Assembly (NCBI GenBank): GCA_030432715.1
Contig: JAUIML010000008.1
Location: forward strand, 1-34,349
DNA from: Acidimicrobiia bacterium
GTDB lineage: Bacteria; Actinomycetota; Acidimicrobiia; Acidimicrobiales; Aldehydirespiratoraceae
Direction of reading: 5' to 3'
DNA length: 34,349 nt
In this document: in pieces, positions 19,879 to 30,193 of the stretch
Numbering within the stretch: the first letter of the stretch is position 1
Layout: each line of letters starts with the position of its first letter
The notes under the pieces: model-generated
Database searches by the model: none
What the model was told of the DNA's origin: nothing
Seen by the model: the letters and a program-made list of their open reading frames with translations, nothing else
Made by a program: the position numbers and the translations under genes

Positions 19879-20649
19879 TCAGGCCGCGGACTCGGCGACG
19901 GCCAGGATCTCCCGCAACAGTGCCTCGGCCCCGGCCGGACCGTCGACGACGAGATCGGCCCGCTGCCGCAGGATCGGCGGCACTTCGGGAGAGTCGACCG
20001 CCACCCGCAGGGTCGCCACACCGTGCCGGGCGAGCTGATCGAGACCATCGAACGCGGGCAGATCACCCAGGTCGTCACCGAAGTACGCGACCGGGTCGAG
20101 GTCCTCGGCCAGCTCGACGAGGGCGGTCCCCTTGTCGCGGGCGATCGGAGGGTGGAGCTCGAACGATCGCTTGGCCGGCCGCTGCTCCATGCCCGTGCGT
20201 TCGGCCTGGTCGATCACCCACGCCCGCATCGGGGCCGCCAGGGCGTCGTCGCGGCGATAGTGCACGGTGAGCGAAAGACCTTTCGGTTCGACGACATCGG
20301 GACCGAATCTCGCCTCGGCGTCGGCGACCATCTCGGCCACCGTGTCGCGATAGACCTCCGCCGCGTGCAGGGTGTGGTGAACGCCCCGCCGCCGCCACTC
20401 CAGCCCGTAGAGCCCGACCACGTCCACCGCAGCCGGCACCATGGCATCGAGATAGGCGACCGGGCGTCCGGAGATCACCGCCACGCGACCGAGCCGAGCG
20501 CTCAGCGCCACCAGCAACGCGTCCACGCCGTCACGCATCACCGCGGCGTCGGGCTCGGGGGCGATGTCGGCGAGGACACCGTCGAAGTCGAGGAACAGCC
20601 CGGCGCGCGAGGGGGCCCGCCCGAAGACGGCGAGCGAAGAGGACGTCAC
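19879..20649 (-). CDS. otsB: Trehalose-phosphatase (HAD family)
   Basis: 'GLFLDFDGVLADIAPEPDAA', 'RVAVISGRPVAYLDAMV', 'LYGLEWRR', 'YFGDDLGDLPAFDGL'. Confidence 0.88.
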   Translation of the reverse strand: MTSSSLAVFGRAPSRAGLFLDFDGVLADIAPEPDAAVMRDGVDALLVALSARLGRVAVISGRPVAYLDAMVPAAVDVVGLYGLEWRRRGVHHTLHAAEVYRDTVAEMVADAEARFGPDVVEPKGLSLTVHYRRDDALAAPMRAWVIDQAERTGMEQRPAKRSFELHPPIARDKGTALVELAEDLDPVAYFGDDLGDLPAFDGLDQLARHGVATLRVAVDSPEVPPILRQRADLVVDGPAGAEALLREILAVAESAA

Positions 20650-21317
20650 TTCAAGGCGTCGTCGGTACCCAGAACCACGATGATGTCGGCGGAACCGGCC
20701 TCGGCCAGTTCGCCGTCTTCGAGCGATGCCGGATCGTCGGGGGCGAGCTCGAGCACGCTGGCCGGCCCCGACAGGGCCTCGGCCACCACCGCGGCCTCGT
20801 CGGCGAAGCCGGTCACGAAGTAGACCTTCGACTCAACGATGTCGGGTCGACCGGCCGCATTGCCGGCGGTGGCCACATAGTTGAGGGCGACCAGGGTGTC
20901 GCGGCGCAGGCCGGCGAGACCGCCCACGTCGGTGCCGTTGAGCACCGCGACCCGGATCGACGACGGATCGTCGAGCTCCGCCGGGGCGGTGGTCGTCGTG
21001 TCGCCGTCGCCGTTGTCGCCGGCACCGTCATCGGGGACCGTCGTGGTCGTGTCGCCGTCGCCGTTGTCGCCGGCACCGTCATCGGGCACCGTCGTGGTCG
21101 AGTCGCCGTCGCCGTTGTCGCCCTGGTCGGTCTGGTCGCCGTCGGTGGACCCGCCGCCGGCGGCGACCTCGTCGTCGCCACCGTCGAAGCCCCACGCCAG
21201 CAACGCGAAGCCGATGACGACCGCGATCGCGATGAGGATGCCGCCGCGAGCCGCGGCCGAACCCGCCGACTTCGCGAACGATCCGTCGGATGCGGCATAA
21301 CGCCCTGGTGCAGTCAT
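20646..21317 (-). CDS. Membrane-anchored protein with LytR C-terminal-like domain
   Basis: N-terminal TM 'GGILIAIAVVIGFALLAWGF', Asp/Thr-rich linker, C-terminal 'IRVAVLNGTDVGGLAGLRRDTLVALNYVATAGNA' typical of LytR_C. Confidence 0.75.
   Translation of the reverse strand: MTAPGRYAASDGSFAKSAGSAAARGGILIAIAVVIGFALLAWGFDGGDDEVAAGGGSTDGDQTDQGDNGDGDSTTTVPDDGAGDNGDGDTTTTVPDDGAGDNGDGDTTTTAPAELDDPSSIRVAVLNGTDVGGLAGLRRDTLVALNYVATAGNAAGRPDIVESKVYFVTGFADEAAVVAEALSGPASVLELAPDDPASLEDGELAEAGSADIIVVLGTDDALK
21001..21122. repeat. 51-bp in-frame tandem repeat, about 2.4 copies
   Basis: TCGCCGTCGCCGTTGTCGCCGGCACCGTCATCGGG... at 21001 and 21052, partial at 21103; encodes GDNGDGD[ST]TTTVPDDGA. Confidence 0.9.
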
Positions 21318-21577
21318 CAGCTGTGCTCCTCGCTGGTCGCGCCCACGTGTTCGGCCCGTGACCGACGACGCCGGTCACGCATGCGTCGAAGCCGACGGAC
21401 GACGAGCGGATCGTGGTCCTCGGCCTCGGGTCGATCGATGAGCTCGTTGAGCAGTTCGTGATAGCGCGTCGTCGACATCTCGAGTCGTTCGTTGATCGCG
21501 ACGTCCTTCGGACCGGGCTCGGTCCACCACGATCGCTCGAAATCGAGCATTGCGCGTTCGCCCTCGGTGAGCTCCAT
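21317..21577 (-). CDS. DUF3263 family protein
   Basis: 'MELTEGERAMLDFERSWWTEPGPKDVAINERLEMSTTRYHELLNELIDRPEAEDHDPLVVRRLRRMRDRRRR' matches actinobacterial DUF3263 pattern. Confidence 0.82.
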   Translation of the reverse strand: MELTEGERAMLDFERSWWTEPGPKDVAINERLEMSTTRYHELLNELIDRPEAEDHDPLVVRRLRRMRDRRRRSRAEHVGATSEEHS

Positions 21578-21640
21578 CCGCACAGCCTTGCAGAAACGGG
21601 GGCATGGGTGGAGCCGGGTGGCCTCTAACCTGTCTCCTAC

Positions 21641-21713
21641 GCCCGAGTAGCTCAGTTGGTAGAGCAGCTGTCTTGTAAACAGCAGGTCGCAGGTTCGATC
21701 CCTGTCTCGGGCT
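21641..21713 (+). tRNA. tRNA-Thr (anticodon TGT)
   Basis: GCCCGAG acceptor / CTCGGGC, D arm GCTC..GAGC, anticodon arm GCTGT-CTTGTAA-ACAGC, T-loop GGTTCGATCC. Confidence 0.95.
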
Positions 21714-21728
21714 CCCCGCGACCGGTAC

Positions 21729-22661
21729 TCATCCTTGGCTGCGCCGCCGGACGACCTCGAAACACGCCACCGCGGCGGCCGCCGACACGTTGAGCGAGTC
21801 GAGCACCCCCAGCAGCGGGATCGAGGCGACGGTGTCGCACCGCTCCCGAACGAGGCGGGAGAGGCCGGGACCTTCGGCGCCGAGCACGAGAGCGACGGGC
21901 TCGTCGGCCACCGGTAAATCGTGGATCGGTCGGTCACCACCGGCGTCGAGCCCGACCGTCCACACCCCCGCACTCTTGAGGGTCTTCATCGCGGCGGGCA
22001 GACCGGCCACGAGCGCCATCGGCAGATGCTCGACCGCCCCGGCAGCCGCCTTCGCCACCGTGGGGGTGACGTGGGCGGCGCGGTGACGGGGCAGCACGAC
22101 GCCGGTGACCCCCGCGCACTCCGCCGTCCGCAGGATCGCGCCGAGGTTGCCTGGATCGGTGATGCCGTCGAGCAGGAGGAGGAACGGCTTCGTGCCGTCG
22201 TAGCCAGGCCGGAGCAGGTCCTCGAGGGGCGTGGGGCGCAGGGGTTGGGCCAGCGCAAGTACGCCCTGGCTGCCTTCCGTGCGGGTCATCGACTCGAACT
22301 TGGCCCGGCTGATCTCGGTGATGGTGACCTTGGCCTCGTCGGCCAGATCGATGATCTCGTCGAGGATGGGGGCCGGATCGAGATCACCGGCCAGCACCAC
22401 TTCCCGGGTCTTGCGGGTACCGGCGAGCAGCAGTTCGCGCACCGCGTGGCGGCCCTCGACCTGATCGCCACCGAGCGATCCACCCTTCGCGGCGGCACCG
22501 TCGCCGGGGCGGACCGGGGTGGTGCCCCGCTGACCCTCGCGGCCACGACCACCCGACGAACCGCTGCGGGGCCGGGGGTTGCGGGGCTGACCCTTGCCTC
22601 GCGAGGCCGCCTTGCCTCCTCGCGACCCACCCTTGGGGGTGCGCTTCGGGTTGCGGCTCAT
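21729..22661 (-). CDS. rlmB: 23S rRNA 2'-O-methyltransferase, SpoU family (RlmB/TrmH-like)
   Basis: 'VEGRHAVRELLLAG', 'LLLDGITDPGNLGAILRTAECAGVTGVVLP', 'LVLGAEGPGLSRLVRERCDTVASIPLLGVLDSLNVSAAAAVACFE'; basic low-complexity N-terminus. Confidence 0.93.
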   Translation of the reverse strand: MSRNPKRTPKGGSRGGKAASRGKGQPRNPRPRSGSSGGRGREGQRGTTPVRPGDGAAAKGGSLGGDQVEGRHAVRELLLAGTRKTREVVLAGDLDPAPILDEIIDLADEAKVTITEISRAKFESMTRTEGSQGVLALAQPLRPTPLEDLLRPGYDGTKPFLLLLDGITDPGNLGAILRTAECAGVTGVVLPRHRAAHVTPTVAKAAAGAVEHLPMALVAGLPAAMKTLKSAGVWTVGLDAGGDRPIHDLPVADEPVALVLGAEGPGLSRLVRERCDTVASIPLLGVLDSLNVSAAAAVACFEVVRRRSQG

Positions 22662-23143
22662 CGCGCCACCAGGGCCACGGCCCAGGCGACGACGCCCTCC
22701 CCCCGACCGAGCGCACCCACCCCTTCGGGCCGACGACCGGTCACCGTCACCGGGGCACCGGCGGCATCACTGAGGTTCGATTCCATCTGGTCCTTCACAG
22801 GGGCGATCTTGGGCCGATCGAGCACGACCGAGCAGTCGATGTTGCCAGGCCGCCAACCCGCGGCCCGCACGGCCTCGGCGGCCCGGCGGAGCAGCTCGAT
22901 GCTGTCGGCGCCGGCCAACGCCGGGTCGGTGTCGGGAAACATCTGACCGATGTCTCCGAGCCCGGCCGCGCCGAGCAGGGCGTCGATGCACGCGTGAGCC
23001 ACCACGTCGGCGTCGCTGTGCCCGACCAAGCCGGGCGCATCGGGGAAGGCGACCCCACCCAGCACCAGCGTCCGGGCGGGGTCTTCGCTGACGGCGTGCA
23101 CGTCGAAGCTCTGGCCGACCCGGAAGGGAATGGGATCGCTCAC
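22658..23143 (-). CDS. ispF: 2-C-methyl-D-erythritol 2,4-cyclodiphosphate synthase
   Basis: 'RVGQSFDVHAVSE', 'LVGHSDADVVAHACIDALLGAAGLGDIGQMFPDTD'. Confidence 0.95.
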   Translation of the reverse strand: MSDPIPFRVGQSFDVHAVSEDPARTLVLGGVAFPDAPGLVGHSDADVVAHACIDALLGAAGLGDIGQMFPDTDPALAGADSIELLRRAAEAVRAAGWRPGNIDCSVVLDRPKIAPVKDQMESNLSDAAGAPVTVTGRRPEGVGALGRGEGVVAWAVALVAR

Positions 23144-23823
23144 GAACCCGCGCCGTTCGCCGGACCGCCGTGCTCCAGGAACGCTCGCGCGACATCCATG
23201 TCGATCGGCGTCGTCAGTTTGAGGTTGCGTCGATCACCGTCCACGATCACCACTGTGCCACCGTCGTTTTCCACAACGGTCACGTCGTCGGTCGCGTCAC
23301 CACCGAAACGATGTGCCCGCCGCAGCGCTTCGGCTCGGAAGCCCTGCGGTGTCTGCACCGCAACCACGTCGTCGCGGTCGACCACGCCCCCACCGCGACG
23401 GCGAAGCGTGTCGGCGATCGGCACCGCCGGCGTTGCGGCATCGGCACCGGCGCGAACCGCAGCGATGACCCGCTCGTAGAGCTCGTCCGTGGCCAGCGGT
23501 CTGGCCGCATCGTGGACCAGCACGACGGCCGCCTCGTCGGGGACCGCGGCCAGCCCGGCCCGCACCGAACCGGCGCGGGACCCCGCGCCGGTCACGGAAC
23601 GGACCTCGACCCCCGGCGGGGCCTCGACCGGATCCGTCCCCGCGACGGGCTCGTCGGGCATCACCACGACCAGGCCGGCGCTGTGTCGCGCCGCGGTCGC
23701 CACCGAGCGGTCGATCACGCGAACGCCGGCCAGATCGAGGAACTGTTTGGGTGCACCGAAACGCGATCCTGCTCCCGCGGCGACCAGGATCGTCCACACC
23801 GGGCCTGCCACATGGCCACTCAT
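23140..23823 (-). CDS. ispD: 2-C-methyl-D-erythritol 4-phosphate cytidylyltransferase
   Basis: 'TILVAAGAGSRFGAPKQFLDLAGVRVIDRSV', 'VLVHDAARPLATDELYERVI', 'QTPQGFRAEALRRAH'; ATGA overlap with ispF. Confidence 0.95.
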   Translation of the reverse strand: MSGHVAGPVWTILVAAGAGSRFGAPKQFLDLAGVRVIDRSVATAARHSAGLVVVMPDEPVAGTDPVEAPPGVEVRSVTGAGSRAGSVRAGLAAVPDEAAVVLVHDAARPLATDELYERVIAAVRAGADAATPAVPIADTLRRRGGGVVDRDDVVAVQTPQGFRAEALRRAHRFGGDATDDVTVVENDGGTVVIVDGDRRNLKLTTPIDMDVARAFLEHGGPANGAGS

Positions 23824-23877
23824 GGGGTCGGCTTGGCTGCACGCGGTGAGATCACCTGTCTAGTGTGGTGCTCGCTC

Positions 23878-24537
23878 ATGCCTGACACCAGCACTCTCCG
23901 CGCCACGCTGCTCTTCGCCGACGTCAGCGAGGACCACCTGACGATGATCGCCGCCGCCGCGTCGGAGCGCACACTGCGCCGCGGCGACGTCCTGTTCACC
24001 GAGGGCGAGGAACCGGACCACATCTACATCGTCACCGCGGGACGGATCGCGATCGCCAACAAGTCGATCGACGGGCGCGAGTCGGTCGTCGCCCTCATGG
24101 AGCCGGGCGACCTCTTCGGCGAGATGCCCCTGTTCGACGGCCTCGGTCGGTCGGCCGAAGCCCGTGCGCTGGAACCATCGGGAGTGGTGGCCATCCCCTA
24201 TGCCCCCGTCCGCACCCTCTACGAGACCGAACCGGCCGAATTGTGGAACGTCGTCAAGCTCCTGGCCCAGCGGCTCCGGTCGATGGACGAGACCCTGGCC
24301 GACAGCGTGTTTCTCGATGTCACCGGGCGCACGGCCAAGCGCCTTCTCGAACTCGCCGGTGACGAGGACGAGTTCACCCTGCCCATCACCCAGGAGGAAC
24401 TCGCCGGCATGGTGGGCGCCAGTCGTGAGCGGGTCAACAAGGCGATCGCCTCGTTCGTGAAGCTCGGTTGGCTCGACCAGAGCGACCGTCGCTACGTGAT
24501 CACCAATCGCGAGCAGCTCTCGATCCGTTCGCGCTGA
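23878..24537 (+). CDS. Crp/Fnr family transcriptional regulator (GlxR-like)
   Basis: Cyclic-nucleotide-binding fold 'GDLFGEMPLFDGLGRSAEARAL' and HTH 'ITQEELAGMVGASRERVNKAIASFVKLGWL'. Confidence 0.92.
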   Translation: MPDTSTLRATLLFADVSEDHLTMIAAAASERTLRRGDVLFTEGEEPDHIYIVTAGRIAIANKSIDGRESVVALMEPGDLFGEMPLFDGLGRSAEARALEPSGVVAIPYAPVRTLYETEPAELWNVVKLLAQRLRSMDETLADSVFLDVTGRTAKRLLELAGDEDEFTLPITQEELAGMVGASRERVNKAIASFVKLGWLDQSDRRYVITNREQLSIRSR

Positions 24538-24540
24538 CGG

Positions 24541-25896
24541 CTACGACGGCCCGACGTCGGCCAGCTGCACGGCGGCGGCCAACGTGGGTGCCCGAAGGAT
24601 CTGCAGGCCCTCGGGCGCCTCTCCGGTGGCGTGCGGGACGATGGCACGCCGAAAGCCCATACGGGCGGCCTCGCTGAGTCGTCGGTTGATGTGGCTGACG
24701 TGGCGGAGCTCGCCGCCGAGGCCGACTTCACCGATGACCACGAGATCGTCGGCCAACGGATGCCCGGTGAGCGACGAGGTGACTGCCAGCGCCAACCCGG
24801 CGTCGGCCCCCGGGTCGACGATGCGGGCACCGCCCACAGCCAGGGCATAGACCTCGGCGCTCGACACCGGAAGCCCCACGCGACGCTCGAGCACGGCGAG
24901 CAGCATGGCGAGACGCCCCTGGTCGAGCCCCTGGGCGCTACGGCGCGGGGTGGCGAGCTGGGAGGGGGCGACCAGCGCCTGGACCTCGACCAGCAGGGGC
25001 CGATTGCCGTCGACGGTCGGCACGATCGCCGAGCCCGAAACGCCCGTGACGCGATCGGCCAGGAAGAGGCCACTCGGGTCGTCGACCGGCGCCAGCCCCA
25101 GCTCGTCCATCTGCAGGAGCCCCACCTCGGAGGTGGGGCCGAACCGGTGCTTGGAGGCACGGAGCAGGCGAAGACCGTGCTGGCGATCACCGTCGAACTC
25201 CAGCACCGTGTCGACCACGTGCTCGAGCACCCGAGGGCCGGCGAGCGTGCCCTCCTTCGTGACGTGGCCGACGAGGAGGAGGGCGATGCCGCGGCGCTTC
25301 GCCTCCTGCACCAGCTCGTGGGCGCACTCGCGGACCTGGGCCACCGAACCCGGTGCCGAGGTCAGCTCGGGATCGACCAGCGTCTGGATCGAGTCGATCA
25401 CGACGATCTCCGGCTTCACCTCGTCGAGATGGCCGAGCACGTGGGGCAGCACGGTCTCGCCGACGAGCCAGAGGTCGTCGTGGAGCGCCCCCAACCGGTC
25501 GGCTCGGGCCCGCACCTGCGACGCAGATTCCTCACCGGACACATAGAGGGCCTTCTGTCCGGCCTCGGCGACCGAGCCGGCGAGCTGGAGCAGCAGGGTG
25601 GACTTCCCGATACCGGGTTCGCCGCCGACGAGGGTGACCGAGCCGGGCACCAACCCTCCCCCCAGCACCCGATCGACCTCGGCCAGGCCCGTGCTGCGCA
25701 ATCGTGACGATTCGTCGACGACCTCGGCGATCGGCAACGCGACCGTGCGGGGTCCGCCGAGCACCGTGGGAGTGTCGCGGACGTCGAGTTCTTCGACGAG
25801 GGTGTTCCACTCGCCGCACCCGTCGCAGCGGCCCGCCCATTTGGGGGCGGCCGCGCCGCAGGCCGTGCATCGGTGGACGGTTCTCGTACGTGCCAT
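24541..25896 (-). CDS. radA: DNA repair protein RadA/Sms
   Basis: N-terminal zinc finger 'CTACGAAAPKWAGRCDGC', Walker A 'GGEPGIGKSTLL', 'LGEVGLGGELR'-like 'VIGEVGLGGELRHV' and Lon-like domain. Confidence 0.95.
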   Translation of the reverse strand: MARTRTVHRCTACGAAAPKWAGRCDGCGEWNTLVEELDVRDTPTVLGGPRTVALPIAEVVDESSRLRSTGLAEVDRVLGGGLVPGSVTLVGGEPGIGKSTLLLQLAGSVAEAGQKALYVSGEESASQVRARADRLGALHDDLWLVGETVLPHVLGHLDEVKPEIVVIDSIQTLVDPELTSAPGSVAQVRECAHELVQEAKRRGIALLLVGHVTKEGTLAGPRVLEHVVDTVLEFDGDRQHGLRLLRASKHRFGPTSEVGLLQMDELGLAPVDDPSGLFLADRVTGVSGSAIVPTVDGNRPLLVEVQALVAPSQLATPRRSAQGLDQGRLAMLLAVLERRVGLPVSSAEVYALAVGGARIVDPGADAGLALAVTSSLTGHPLADDLVVIGEVGLGGELRHVSHINRRLSEAARMGFRRAIVPHATGEAPEGLQILRAPTLAAAVQLADVGPS

Positions 25897-25910
25897 GGCC
25901 GCACCCTAGA

Positions 25911-25934
25911 GGGCCGGTGTGACAGCGCCGGCCC
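25911..25934. terminator. Candidate hairpin between radA start and the LppM-HAD gene stop
   Basis: GGGCCGG-TGTGACAGCG-CCGGCCC, 7-bp stem. Confidence 0.35.
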
Positions 25935-25939
25935 GGGAA

Positions 25940-27403
25940 TCAGCCGCCGCGACTGCGCAGCAGGTCCTCGAACCCCCGCACGACGGTGTGCTCGGTCTCC
26001 GGAGCGTTCTCGGTACCGGCCACGAACAGGCCGGTCGCCATGCCCATCGCCTTCGCCTCGTCGAGATGCTCCGGCACGTTCGAGAGGTAGAAGCAGTCGA
26101 ACAGGTCGACCGACATGGTGCGCCGGGTGGCCTCGAACAGGGCGGGCTCGGGAAGGACCGACCCCACGTCGCCACTGACCATCCAGGAGACGACCGCATC
26201 GTCGAGTGCCGCCATCCGCCGAAGGCGGTCGCCCCAGGCCCTCGGTTGGTTGCCGATCGCCGCGACCGGCAGTCGGCTGGTGGCCATGCGGTCGAGGAAC
26301 GGATGCAGCCCCGGCACGAGCCGGAACGACGACAGGTACTTCGTCTCGATCTTCTCGGCGACAGGGCCGAGACCGACCTCGGCCCAGAACTCCTCGACCG
26401 AGATCCGACCCAGGATCAGGCGTCGATGCAGCTCACGGACCCGATCGGGGTCGGCGTCGGGTTGCTCGGCGACGATCAGCGGCAGCAGGAGGCCCTCGAG
26501 CGGGTCGGTCGGACGGACCACGACCCCATGCACGTCGATGATGAGCAACCGCAACATCCGGCGCCGGGGCCGGTTGGCTTCCTCGGCGCGCGACGCCGCG
26601 TTCTGCTGGCGGCGGCGCACGTCCCGCCGACGTCTTCCCTTGGGGGTGCGGATCTTCGCCAACGCGAATCCCCCGAGGCGGGCCAACAGGATCCCCAGGA
26701 ACAGCAGGAAGGCGAGGAGCGCGACGATCGCCCACACCCGGGGAAGGATGTCGTCGACCGAGGACCGGGCGTCGAGCTGGATCAACTCGGTCGACCCGAA
26801 GGTGGTCTCCCACTCGATCGCCTCGCCGACCTTCTCGCCCGTGTCGCTCGACTCGCTCTCCGGGAGCCGGACTCGGACGAGCACCCGGTCGTCGCCGTTG
26901 CGTTGCTCGTCGATCTCCGGGATTCGACTGTCGATGCCGACCGTGGCGGGCAGGAACTCGTCGGTGAACACCTCGAGGGACGGGTTCGGGTCGATCTCGC
27001 CGCTCAAGCGATAGTCGGTCGTGGCGGGGGCGAGGCCGATCCGGTCGAAGGAGTGGGTTTTTTCGAGGACCACGTCGATGAAGACGCCCTCGGGGGCGAT
27101 CTCGGCCAGCACCGCCGGCAGGTCGTCGACCCCGGTGAAGGGCTTGGCAACGGAGATCGTCATCGCCCCCGACGCGTCGAGATCCGGGCCGTCGATGGTC
27201 CAGCCGGCGGCCTCGAGGTCGTCGAAGCGCAGCCCGTCGGGCGCGTCGGGGAGGGCGGCGACCGCCGCGGCGTCGGCGACGACGATCACCGTGACCGTCC
27301 CGGACCCGTCGTCGTCGACCGCGATGTCGACCGTGGTGTCGACACGGCACGCGCTCGCGAAGAGGATCAGGATCCCCAGGAGCAGTAGACGTACCCGGCG
27401 CAT
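25940..27403 (-). CDS. LppM-domain lipoprotein - TM - HAD-like domain fusion protein (487 aa)
   Basis: 'MRRVRLLLLGILILFASACRVDTTVDIAVDDDGSGTVTVIVVAD' (lipoprotein signal + LppM-like), TM 'VWAIVALLAFLLFLGILLARLGGFALAKI', basic stretch, then HAD-like 'MLRLLIIDVHGVVVRP...'; the ORF-track extension to 28528 is antisense-type sequence over clpC. Confidence 0.8.
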   Translation of the reverse strand: MRRVRLLLLGILILFASACRVDTTVDIAVDDDGSGTVTVIVVADAAAVAALPDAPDGLRFDDLEAAGWTIDGPDLDASGAMTISVAKPFTGVDDLPAVLAEIAPEGVFIDVVLEKTHSFDRIGLAPATTDYRLSGEIDPNPSLEVFTDEFLPATVGIDSRIPEIDEQRNGDDRVLVRVRLPESESSDTGEKVGEAIEWETTFGSTELIQLDARSSVDDILPRVWAIVALLAFLLFLGILLARLGGFALAKIRTPKGRRRRDVRRRQQNAASRAEEANRPRRRMLRLLIIDVHGVVVRPTDPLEGLLLPLIVAEQPDADPDRVRELHRRLILGRISVEEFWAEVGLGPVAEKIETKYLSSFRLVPGLHPFLDRMATSRLPVAAIGNQPRAWGDRLRRMAALDDAVVSWMVSGDVGSVLPEPALFEATRRTMSVDLFDCFYLSNVPEHLDEAKAMGMATGLFVAGTENAPETEHTVVRGFEDLLRSRGG

Positions 27404-27474
27404 TCCGTCGAAACTAGACGCCACGGGGACGACGCGGTGGCCAGCACCGCCCGAGAGGGCGCAACCGGTCGATG

Positions 27475-30030
<2,556 letters not shown>

Positions 30031-30193
30031 CGGTATTTGCCTCCCAGGTCTGGGTCGTTCAGGAGAGTGTATCGGTGGGATCCGGCCGGAAACGGTCGAA
30101 TCACGCAACTCCTGTCGACATCATCGGCACTTCGAGGGCGACTGTGAACTCCTCGGCTGCGCCCATCGGTCCGTTTTCCCGTAGCGTGTCGGC

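Noticed and set aside
21578-21973. Minus-strand ORF extension containing 'RDRDRTCDLLFTRQLLYQLSYSG'
   Set aside because: This is the well-known artefact of translating the antisense of a tRNA gene (tRNA-Thr); the genuine DUF3263 start is at 21577.
30031-30193. Possible CIRCE/HAIR/ClgR site upstream of clpC
   Set aside because: I looked for CIRCE, HspR HAIR and ClgR-like palindromes and saw no convincing match.
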